Source of the DNA: Patescibacteria group bacterium
Lineage (GTDB): Bacteria > Patescibacteriota > Minisyncoccia > Minisyncoccales > JAHIOY01
Assembly: GCA_018894495.1 (NCBI GenBank)
Contig: JAHIOY010000022.1
Coordinates: 1-6,732 of the forward strand
Direction: 5' to 3'
DNA length: 6,732 nucleotides
Under the pieces are notes generated by a model that was not told where the DNA came from, searched no databases, and saw only the letters and a list, made by a program, of their open reading frames with translations. Below, in pieces: positions 1 to 5,043 of the stretch (the first letter of the stretch is position 1; each line of letters opens with the position of its first letter). A program made the position numbers and the translations under genes.

Positions 1-672
1 CCGCAGGTGATTTTCAAGGAAAAAGATGGAAAGAAAATGGAGCCGATGGAGCTTGTTTCCATTGAGACGCCGGAAAAGTATTCCGGTATAGTTATTGAAA
101 TGATGGGAAGGCGTTCGGCCGTTATGAAAAATATGCGCGCGGCTGCCGGAACCGTTTATCTTGATTTTTTGATACCTACTCGCGGACTCATAGGTTCGCG
201 CGGAAAATTTTTGACTAACACAAAAGGCCTGGGGATTATAAATAGCATTTTCTCCGGCTACGAAGAGTATAAAGGCGACATTCATTCCGAATCAAGGGGT
301 TCACTCGTCTCAACGGAAGCAGGCATTTCTAACAACTATGGATTAGTTAGGGCGCAAGAGCGCGGAAAGCTATTTATAAGCGCCGGGGTTGCGGTTTACC
401 AAGGAATGGTGGTCGGCCAGAACGCTAAACCAGGGGATGTTTACGTAAATGTTTGTAGAACCAGGAAACTTACTAATTTTCGAGAAAAAAATGAGGGTCT
501 TCAAAAGCAGATTGAGGTGCCGCTAATGTTTAGCTTAGAAAATTCATTGAGCTATATCGGCGACGATGAAATGGTAGAGGTAACGCCGAAGAACGTCCGG
601 ATTAGAAAAATATTTCTTGCTAAAAGCAATCGCAAAAAAAAAGCCAAAAGTTCTTCGTCTTTTAAATTTTGA
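1..672 (+). CDS. typA: TypA/BipA ribosome-associated GTPase, C-terminal part (5' end outside window)
   Basis: The frame is open from base 1 (the first codons read PQVIFKE) to TGA at 670-672, so the gene enters from the left and only about the last 223 codons are present. A full TypA/BipA is about 600 residues; the GTPase and domain II parts are missing here. What is seen: the family's PTRGLIGSRGKFLT segment, GLGIINSIFSGYEEYKG, a RAQERGKLF block, the YVNVCRTRKLTNFR block and the closing DDEMVEVTPKNVRIRK motif before a basic tail. TypA is a translational GTPase that binds the 70S ribosome and helps 50S assembly and stress or cold adaptation in the cytoplasm. The final residues (KSSSSFKF) are not part of the family and are encoded by DNA that, on the other strand, is a radC relic. 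The GTG at base 7 is internal and not a start. Family assignment is secure. Confidence 0.96.
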   Translation, partial: PQVIFKEKDGKKMEPMELVSIETPEKYSGIVIEMMGRRSAVMKNMRAAAGTVYLDFLIPTRGLIGSRGKFLTNTKGLGIINSIFSGYEEYKGDIHSESRGSLVSTEAGISNNYGLVRAQERGKLFISAGVAVYQGMVVGQNAKPGDVYVNVCRTRKLTNFREKNEGLQKQIEVPLMFSLENSLSYIGDDEMVEVTPKNVRIRKIFLAKSNRKKKAKSSSSFKF

Positions 673-779
673 GAACCTTTGGCAATGAGTTTTTCTCTTG
701 GCCTTTCTATTTTTGGTATATCCTTTATATGTTCAACTTTTTGTTTGGCTTTGCCTAATTTTCTTGTTGGATAAAAAAT
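631..779 (-). pseudogene. radC: RadC-type (UPF0758) N-terminal fragment, decayed, overlapping typA 3' end
   Basis: On the minus strand the frame from 779 (just after an in-frame TAA at 782-780) reads GKAKQKVEHIKDIPKIERPR and then EKLIAKGSQNLKDEELLA, which is the conserved start of RadC/UPF0758 proteins (typically P..ERPREKL...G...LsdaELLAi.LRtG). The match ends at about FFLR near 631, after which the frame runs antisense to typA codons with no RadC character. No ATG, GTG or TTG precedes the conserved block, and the JAB/MPN catalytic domain is absent, so it cannot make RadC. It is best read as the stump of a gene that once lay convergent to typA and lost its 3' part by a deletion joining it to the typA tail, near the A9 run at 634-642. 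Identity is by recalled family motif; confidence is good because the run of matching residues is long. Confidence 0.8.
643..694 (+). terminator. Hairpin spanning the typA stop codon, possible terminator
   Basis: GCCAAAAGTTCT at 643-654 pairs with AGAACCTTTGGC at 672-683 (11 of 12 pairs, one A-C mismatch); the loop is 17 nt and the last base of the TGA stop lies in the stem. Five T residues follow at 690-694, six bases after the stem. The spacing and loop are not ideal, so this is a weak candidate for a rho-independent terminator of typA. Confidence 0.4.
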
Positions 780-791
780 TTAATCTTATTG

Positions 792-824
792 TATAGGAAT
801 TTCAATAGCATTGAAATTCCTATA
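792..824. repeat. Perfect 15-bp inverted repeat with 3-nt loop
   Basis: TATAGGAATTTCAAT at 792-806 is exactly repeated in inverse at 810-824, separated by AGC. It lies between typA and the leftward gene ending at 856. Read leftwards it is followed, after about 13 bases, by a T-rich stretch (complement of 773-780). It could terminate transcription from both sides, or be the foot of a small mobile element. AT-rich stem with no close oligo-T tract, so the terminator role is inferred. Confidence 0.6.
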
Positions 825-829
825 AAGCA

Positions 830-856
830 GTCAAAATTTCTGAAAGAAATTTTGGC
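830..856 (-). terminator. Hairpin at the 3' end of the AbiEi-like gene
   Basis: CAAAATTTCT at 832-841 and AGAAATTTTG at 845-854 form a perfect 10-bp stem with a 3-nt loop, extendable outward by the T-G pair 831/855 and the G-C pair 830/856. Read on the minus strand it begins at the last base of the TAG stop codon (858-856). Together with the second hairpin at 792-824 it gives a tandem-hairpin 3' end for the leftward gene. There is no strong T-tract directly after it. Confidence 0.5.
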
Positions 857-1440
857 TATGCGCGCATTTTTTCTTTTAAAGTGTCTAAAAAATCTTTAGC
901 GTACCATTCGGACAAGTTCCATAAATCAACAAAAGTTTGGCAATCAGGGGTAATCCTGCCAAAATTTTTAAGCCAAGAGTCGGCTTTTAAAACAATTAAA
1001 TTAAAATAACCTTTTTGAAATGGAAAGCGCTCTTTGATTTCTTCTAAATCCTCCTCTTTTGAATAAACATAAACCTTATCATAATCAGCCGGCGCCTCTT
1101 GATATTTTTTCAAAAAAGCGCTGTATGTTCCAAAAATCACGGATGGCGGCATTTCTCCTTCAACCTCTCTAACCGGCTTTGAAGTATTGGTTTGGTATAG
1201 TATATCTTTTTTAAAATTCCGGAAAGTTGCCCAAAGATACAAAAATTTTTCAATGTCAATAATTTTAGACCCCCGTTTGCCTTCGATAGCGCTTACATTT
1301 CTTGGAATTTTTAAGGCATTAAAAACAGTGCTTAAGGAAAATCCATATTTTTGAGCCAATTCCTTTTGGGTAAATTCAAATTTTTTCTTCTCAGTGGCTT
1401 GAAATAAAATTTCCCGCCAAATAACTTCTTTTTTAGTCAT
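856..1440 (-). CDS. HTH protein with AbiEi-like C-terminus (possible type IV antitoxin-type regulator)
   Basis: A 194-residue protein from ATG at 1440-1438 to TAG at 858-856. Residues 22-47 (FTQKELAQKYGFSLSTVFNA and following) form a clear helix-turn-helix, and the stretch to about residue 75 looks like a winged extension. The middle (about 95-155) has alternating beta-strand and helix patterns (PPSVIFGTYSAFLKKY, DYDKVYVYS, FNLIVLKAD). The end, TPDCQTFVDLWNLSEWYAKD, resembles the 'p.Q.yvDL......a..fl..l' ending of AbiEi-type antitoxins and related COG4861-like proteins. If that is right it would bind DNA and could counter an AbiEii-type nucleotidyltransferase, but no such gene lies beside it: downstream is a radC stump and upstream are relics. 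No transmembrane segment or signal peptide is seen. No Shine-Dalgarno precedes the ATG; the bases before it are ACTATCTGGT, part of a duplicated motif. It may alternatively be a stand-alone transcription factor of unknown target. Confidence 0.75.
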   Translation of the reverse strand: MTKKEVIWREILFQATEKKKFEFTQKELAQKYGFSLSTVFNALKIPRNVSAIEGKRGSKIIDIEKFLYLWATFRNFKKDILYQTNTSKPVREVEGEMPPSVIFGTYSAFLKKYQEAPADYDKVYVYSKEEDLEEIKERFPFQKGYFNLIVLKADSWLKNFGRITPDCQTFVDLWNLSEWYAKDFLDTLKEKMRA

Positions 1441-1442
1441 AC

Positions 1443-1499
1443 CAGATAGTAGAAACTCGACAGATAGTAGAGCAAAGCTTCACTACCTGGCATAGTTTC
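1443..1499 (-). promoter_or_regulatory. Leader of the AbiEi-like gene: duplicated 11-mer and mutually exclusive hairpins
   Basis: CAGATAGTAGA occurs at 1443-1453 and again at 1461-1471, an exact 18-bp phase, just upstream of the ATG (1440). A third, inverted relative lies at 1482-1489 (ACTACCTG). On the minus-strand RNA, CAGGUAGU (1489-1482) can pair with ACUAUCUG (1468-1461), with the outer arms GAAACU (1499-1494) and AGUUUC (1457-1452) closing the structure. Alternatively CCAGGUAGU (1490-1482) can pair with ACUAUCUGG (1450-1442), which ends one base before the start codon. The pairs include one G-U that would be an A-C mismatch on the plus strand, so the structure favours minus-strand RNA. 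The repeats could equally be operator sites for the HTH protein itself. Pattern seen; function inferred. Confidence 0.5.
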
Positions 1500-1531
1500 G
1501 CTTTTAATAATTAAAAAATCGCCTTATTTCT

Positions 1532-1559
1532 ATATTATTAGAAACAAGACAATTGTCAA
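1532..1559 (-). promoter_or_regulatory. Promoter for the AbiEi-like gene
   Basis: On the minus strand a consensus -35 TTGACA (1559-1554) is followed, after 16 bp, by TAATAT (1537-1532). Transcription would start near 1524 and give a leader of about 85 nt containing the duplicated 11-mers. The two TACTAT hexamers in those repeats (1469-1464 and 1451-1446) could act as -10 elements instead; the nearer one is spaced to give a leaderless transcript, but neither has a good -35. Confidence 0.55.
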
Positions 1560-1564
1560 TAGAT

Positions 1565-1606
1565 GTTTAATGCTTCGCTTTAAACACTGCAGGGGACGAC
1601 CCCCTG
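1565..1606. repeat. Two small hairpins, the second a GGGGAC..CCCCCT element (copy 1)
   Basis: GTTTAA at 1565-1570 pairs with TTAAAC at 1580-1585 around GCttcGC. Directly after it CAGGGG (1590-1595) pairs with CCCCTG (1601-1606). The core GGGGACGACCCCCT (1592-1605) recurs, with two central bases changed, at 2027-2040. The GC-rich element stands out from the AT-rich surroundings and looks like a REP-type palindrome. Confidence 0.55.
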
Positions 1607-1638
1607 TAAAGTCTATAAGATGAAAATAAAAAATCAAT

Positions 1639-1752
1639 TTAAAAATTCTTAACAAAAACTGGTTTATCCAAAGCATAAAGTAAAATACTATCAGCCGTTT
1701 CCGGGCCAATACCCTTTAATTTTAACAATTGCTCCCTCAGTGTTGTTTCAGC
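1639..1752 (-). pseudogene. Endonuclease III-like (HhH-GPD) fragment
   Basis: On the minus strand, between TAA at 1755-1753 and TAA at 1641-1639, the frame reads AETTLREQLLKLKGIGPETA followed by DSILLYALDKPVFVKNF. LKLKGIGPETADSILLYAL is the helix-hairpin-helix of the endonuclease III / HhH-GPD family of base-excision glycosylases; in intact members the sequence continues as VFVvDaYT.R with the catalytic Asp. Here the match stops right after VFV and the frame closes four codons later, so the catalytic Asp and any FeS cluster Cys residues are gone. The N-terminal half is gone too, replaced by the NYN relic six bases away. About 37 codons remain, so this is a dead fragment. Family recognition is strong because of the GIGPETADSILLYAL match. 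Confidence 0.8.
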
Positions 1753-1757
1753 TTACT

Positions 1758-1942
1758 TTATACTAACACTAGAAAAACGATATCATTCGGCACTGCCTTA
1801 CGAAGCAATACCGATGCTTTTTTATGATTCGGGCTCAATACGACTTTCAGCCGCTATAATCAATCCGCCAGCCAAGTTCCACAATGCCCTTATGCAGATT
1901 AGCGCCGTCAATATATGCAAAATTATTTTCTCTCGAAATCAT
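1758..1942 (-). pseudogene. NYN-domain (LabA/DUF88-like) nuclease gene, internally deleted
   Basis: From ATG at 1942-1940 the minus strand reads MISRENNFAYIDGANLHKGI and then VELGWRIDYSG before TGA. NNFAYIDGANLhkGi..LGW.iDY is the start of NYN-domain (PIN-like) proteins, with the first catalytic Asp in YIDGAN. One base out of frame the sequence continues as LKVVLSPNHKKASVLLRKAV and PNDIVFLVLV to TAA at 1760-1758, which fits the last strands and helix of the same domain. The middle of the domain is missing, so the gene has a deletion plus a frame change and is not functional. It lies head-on against the endonuclease III-like relic on the same strand. In the intact state it would have been a metal-dependent RNase-like protein. 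Family recognition is good; the extent of the deletion is an estimate. Confidence 0.72.
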
Positions 1943-2015
1943 AAATTTTTATCATAAATTTTATTTTTCAATTAATTTTTCGAGTTTTTATTTGAAATTG
2001 CCGCAAAATTTTTTA

Positions 2016-2048
2016 CCCGTTTTTACGGGGACTGCCCCCTTCCCGTAA
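2016..2048. repeat. GGGGAC..CCCCCT element (copy 2) with competing hairpins
   Basis: GGGGACTGCCCCCT at 2027-2040 matches the copy at 1592-1605 at 12 of 14 positions. It is nested in TTACGGG (2023-2029) / CCCGTAA (2042-2048), a 7-bp stem, and a rival stem CCCGT (2016-2020) / ACGGG (2025-2029) is possible. The element is GC-rich in an AT-rich gap. It resembles REP-like palindromes, but no REP transposase (RAYT) gene is in the window. Confidence 0.55.
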
Positions 2049-2100
2049 TTCCAGCGCAATAGTGAAATAGTTATCCCCTTTTCTTTTTCTCTGTGAATTG

Positions 2101-2109
2101 TGGTAAAAT
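2101..2109 (+). promoter_or_regulatory. Extended -10 promoter of the sce7726-family gene
   Basis: TGGTAAAAT is a TGn-extended -10 element placed 34 bp before the ATG at 2143. No good -35 lies 16-18 bp upstream (the region is TTCTTT), which is normal for extended -10 promoters. Expected start is near 2116, leaving a leader of about 27 nt without a Shine-Dalgarno. Confidence 0.45.
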
Positions 2110-2142
2110 GAATATGCGGATACTTCCTTTATTTTTTACATA

Positions 2143-2769
2143 ATGGAAGCAAATATTTTTCATAAAATGATTTCTACAAACGATTTGATTATACGATCCG
2201 CTCTAAAGAAAGATTTAGAAAACCGTCATGCACGAGATAAGGAATTACGAATAATTGAAGAATTGGGTGTGCGACATGGTAGCGCAAGGGTAGATATCGC
2301 CGTGGTAAATGGAATAATGCATGGCTATGAGATTAAGAGCGATCGTGACACACTTAAACGACTGCCAGAACAGATGACTGAATTCAATGCTGTCTTTGAT
2401 CGGATAACTCTTGTTGTTGGAAAACAGCATCTGTATCAAGCAATACATATTGTTCCCGATTGGTGGGGTATTACAGTTGCAAAAATTGATACAAACGGCT
2501 CCGTTGTCCTTAATGTCATCCGAGAAGGAGAAAACAATAAAGATCAAGATAGCGTTTCTATCGCCAAACTTTTATGGAGAGAGGAGGCTCTTAAAATTTT
2601 AGAGGAAATGGGCGAAGCTGACGGTCTATATTCAAAACCCAGAGGTTTTATTTATGAAAAGTTGTCAAAGATCTTTAACCAAAAAACTCTTGGAGAAAAA
2701 GTAAGGGAAGTAATGTTTATCAGGGAAGATTGGCGACCCAATGCGCCACTAATACTAAATGGTGGTTGA
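2143..2769 (+). CDS. sce7726 family protein (PD-(D/E)XK nuclease-like)
   Basis: A 208-residue protein. The family signature is plain: LRIIEELGVRHGSARVDIAV, then NGIMHGYEIKSDRDTLKRLP, then PDWWGI and LLWREEALKIL. RVD (D51), 11 residues, E63-I-K65 match the D...ExK core of PD-(D/E)XK nucleases, with E39/E40 in the preceding helix. The catalytic set is therefore kept and a DNA- or RNA-cutting role is likely, although family members have no assigned substrate that I know of. No signal peptide or membrane segment is seen. The ATG at 2143 overlaps TAA of an 11-codon mini-ORF (TAATG); a second ATG nine codons in (2167) is also possible because family similarity begins near residue 13. No Shine-Dalgarno is seen. 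Its last 50 bases are shared with the 3' end of the beta-family gene on the other strand. Confidence 0.9.
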   Translation: MEANIFHKMISTNDLIIRSALKKDLENRHARDKELRIIEELGVRHGSARVDIAVVNGIMHGYEIKSDRDTLKRLPEQMTEFNAVFDRITLVVGKQHLYQAIHIVPDWWGITVAKIDTNGSVVLNVIREGENNKDQDSVSIAKLLWREEALKILEEMGEADGLYSKPRGFIYEKLSKIFNQKTLGEKVREVMFIREDWRPNAPLILNGG

Positions 2770-3808
2770 TTCCCGCTCTGAGCCATGTTTCAGTACTCCC
2801 CGTGCCTTTAATCGCAGGATTTTTCATATACACTGGAAAATGTTTAGCTTTCTCAGCAATATACTTATCACCATCACTAAAATTTTCCCCGTAAAATCTT
2901 TTATCATTTACCAACAACGCTGCACTAGCTAAATATTTATCAAATTTTTGTCTTTCGCCCTTCATAATTAACCATTCATTTTCTAATGTATATTTAATAC
3001 TTGTAGTTGGGGGGAAGAATTGGGAGGCTTCTTTATAAATGGGGTGTTGAATTGTGTAATCAGCAAAAGCTGGCTTTCTTTGTAACTTTTTACTATCAAC
3101 GCGATTCTTCCAAATCTTCCAATCAAGACGAGGTATTAAATTTTCCTCATCAATTTTGCATTGAGACAAATCTTCTGGGAAAGCACCACTAGCGAAAATA
3201 AAAGTTCTCCATTTTAATAAATTTGGAATTTTCTGACTCAAATCAAAATATTTAATATATTTATTACCATTCTTCTCTGTTTCTTTGATGTCTACCAACA
3301 AATCTACATCTTTCTCTGCTAATCCGGCACTTGAGATGAGCTCTGTAATATTTTGATTTAGTTTTAATAAATCGGAAAAATCAGAACATATTAATCGTAA
3401 GCACATACCGTTTCTGTTTTCTTTTACCAATGAATAAGCGGCTTCTTTTATTTCACAATCATCGTTAAGGTATATAACTGGAATTAAAATAGTTTTAAAC
3501 TTGTTTTCTTCCTTTAAAATAGAATTAAGACTTTTAACTTTGAGTTCGGTTGTAAATAGCAAGCTAAAATCAACAAAAATTGACGTATTACCCCAGACCT
3601 CTACAATTTTTTCTGGAATTTGAGGAGTTTGTTTTTCAAATCTTTTAACAATATCCTCAAGCTGTTCTTGTGGATTTTTTTGTTTAGGCATTACAAACTG
3701 AATCAACGGGGTAATATATTTTTTATTCTCCATATTTAAAGTCTCTAAGGCGCCCTGTTCTGCTCGTTTCCACTTCAATATTGGTACATAATGTCTTGAA
3801 TCAAACAT
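2720..3808 (-). CDS. Beta family protein (T4 Beta_protein-like)
   Basis: About 362 residues if started at ATG 3808-3806 (MFDSRHYVPILKWKR...). The frame is open to an earlier ATG at 3829, seven codons upstream and inside higA; the 3808 start is preferred because it lies one base after the higA stop, has GGA nine bases upstream, and matches the usual family start. HYVPILKWKRAEQGAL is the first strand and helix of the beta family (Pfam Beta_protein); later landmarks are TPLIQFVMP, the IFVDFSLL strand, TILIPVIYL, VDLLVDI and the closing TWLRAGINHHLVLVAHWVANLP-type helix. The alternating strand/helix order suggests a TIM-barrel-like fold, but this is inferred. The molecular function of the family is not known to me; it is often found with sce7726 and ImmA/HTH genes. 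It is the last gene of the higBA operon and is probably coupled in translation to higA. Confidence 0.85.
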   Translation of the reverse strand: MFDSRHYVPILKWKRAEQGALETLNMENKKYITPLIQFVMPKQKNPQEQLEDIVKRFEKQTPQIPEKIVEVWGNTSIFVDFSLLFTTELKVKSLNSILKEENKFKTILIPVIYLNDDCEIKEAAYSLVKENRNGMCLRLICSDFSDLLKLNQNITELISSAGLAEKDVDLLVDIKETEKNGNKYIKYFDLSQKIPNLLKWRTFIFASGAFPEDLSQCKIDEENLIPRLDWKIWKNRVDSKKLQRKPAFADYTIQHPIYKEASQFFPPTTSIKYTLENEWLIMKGERQKFDKYLASAALLVNDKRFYGENFSDGDKYIAEKAKHFPVYMKNPAIKGTGSTETWLRAGINHHLVLVAHWVANLP

Positions 3809-3809
3809 A

Positions 3810-5033
3810 TTATTTATTCCATTTTTCATTAGGAAAATAATTTCTTACTTTTGCTTCGTTTATAATTTTATTTAAGTAGACATACTTATTGGCTTTGTGT
3901 CTAATCTGGCCAGCAATAATTGCTACATGCACACCCAATTCCTTGGCTAAACTATTTGCTGCCATTGAGGAAGGAATAAGTCTGGCCGGGCTGACTTCCC
4001 ATTTAGCTATAGGCAATAGAGATTCTTCTGCTAATGCATCCGTCTGTCTTTCTTTGTCGTCTACATCAGCCGTAACCCCTTCTATTTCATCGTAAAAAAG
4101 ACTAATATCTTGGTTGTAGTGTAGGGCAACATGAGACAATTCATGCATTAATGTAAACCAAAAATTATCTAATCGATCGTATCTAAGAGTTAATCCGATA
4201 ACTGGATTGTCTTTATTAATTAAAATCGCCGCTCCATCTAAATAAGTTTTAGGAAAGTGGGGCTCAACCACCAGTGTAATTCCATGTTCTTTTAGATATC
4301 TTTGAGCCAATAAAACACCGTTTTCTTTTACACTTAATTTGGCAAGTTTCTGCATAAAGATAAGAGTAACGATTCCATCTTTATATTTTTTTGAAACCCT
4401 TATATCTTTGGCTTTCTGGATAACTCGAGTAGACCAAGCGGCTAATGCTCGTTTATCCGTAAGTGGCGAAGATCTATAATTAGACTTACGTAACATTCCG
4501 ACGATCTGGACTTGTTGTCCAATTGAGGAAAAGAAATTTTTTAACAAATCTACCTTACTGCTTTTCTTTAATGAGTCGTGGCCAAAGTATCCTCTATATT
4601 CCATTTCGGACACAATACGATTGTCCCAAATTTGATATTCTGAATTATCTTCCATGTTTTCTCCCATGTCAGGTTTTTTTATAAGCACTTTAGCGGGAAT
4701 ACCCAAGCCAACCTCCAATGCCCTCACCATTTCTAGAGTAAGTTGACGTTTACCGGAGAGGATTTCCGACACCCTGCTTCTGCTGCCAAGATAAGGAACC
4801 AGGTCGGTTGGACTAAGACCAGCTTGCTCCATTCTGAATTTGATCGCTTCAATAGGGTTAGGAAGTGCTTCTGGAAATGCTCGCGCTTCATAATCTTGGA
4901 TAAGGGTGCCGAGAAGGCTAAGTTGTTCACCTTCCGCAGAATCAGGATTGGGATCGCGACCAATTAGATCCTCAACGAGTTTAAGGGCTTCTTGATAATC
5001 TTGTTCAGTTTTTATGACTTTAATTTTGTCCAT
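3810..5033 (-). CDS. higA: HigA-type antitoxin fused to ImmA/IrrE zinc peptidase
   Basis: A 407-residue two-domain protein. Residues 1-118 are a full HigA-type antitoxin: the IKTEQDYQEALKLVEDLIG opening, an acidic linker, then an HTH (IEAIKFRMEQAGLSPTDLVP, GSRSRVSEILSGKRQLTLEM, VRALEVGLGIPAKVLI). Residues about 215-407 are an ImmA/IrrE-type metallopeptidase with HELSH at 297-301 (H297, E298, H301), and ERQTDALAEESLLP after it, where E328 is the likely third zinc ligand. The catalytic set is intact. The order fits an antitoxin and DNA-binding repressor that carries its own protease, able to respond to a signal by cutting itself or a partner. The ATG at 5033 is 10 bases after the higB stop, and the 3' end overlaps the extended beta frame. 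No strong Shine-Dalgarno is seen (AGG about 15 bases upstream). Regulation by the operator at 5362-5376 is likely. The fusion is a natural one, not an artefact, since the frame is open throughout. Confidence 0.93.
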   Translation of the reverse strand: MDKIKVIKTEQDYQEALKLVEDLIGRDPNPDSAEGEQLSLLGTLIQDYEARAFPEALPNPIEAIKFRMEQAGLSPTDLVPYLGSRSRVSEILSGKRQLTLEMVRALEVGLGIPAKVLIKKPDMGENMEDNSEYQIWDNRIVSEMEYRGYFGHDSLKKSSKVDLLKNFFSSIGQQVQIVGMLRKSNYRSSPLTDKRALAAWSTRVIQKAKDIRVSKKYKDGIVTLIFMQKLAKLSVKENGVLLAQRYLKEHGITLVVEPHFPKTYLDGAAILINKDNPVIGLTLRYDRLDNFWFTLMHELSHVALHYNQDISLFYDEIEGVTADVDDKERQTDALAEESLLPIAKWEVSPARLIPSSMAANSLAKELGVHVAIIAGQIRHKANKYVYLNKIINEAKVRNYFPNEKWNK

Positions 5034-5043
5034 ATTTTTATTG

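Noticed and set aside
1446..1451. Leaderless promoter with TACTAT directly before the AbiEi-like ATG
   Set aside because: Spacing to the ATG fits, but no -35 element is found and a full TTGACA-16-TAATAT promoter lies upstream; listed only as an alternative.
1443..1499. CRISPR-like array from the repeated CAGATAGTAGA units
   Set aside because: Only two exact 11-bp units with a 7-bp gap, too short for repeats and spacers, and no cas genes nearby.
2245..2602. Open frames inside the sce7726 gene on both strands
   Set aside because: They lie wholly within a well-recognised protein family, show no family features of their own and are Cys/Ile-rich in the way typical of shadow frames.
3007..4095. 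Short plus-strand frames at 3007-3192 and 3889-4095
   Set aside because: Antisense to the beta and ImmA coding regions, with no promoter or protein similarity that I can see.
4733..4967. Paired open frames of about 75 codons on both strands inside higA
   Set aside because: They overlap the conserved HigA HTH coding region and have no recognisable domain; shadows of higA.
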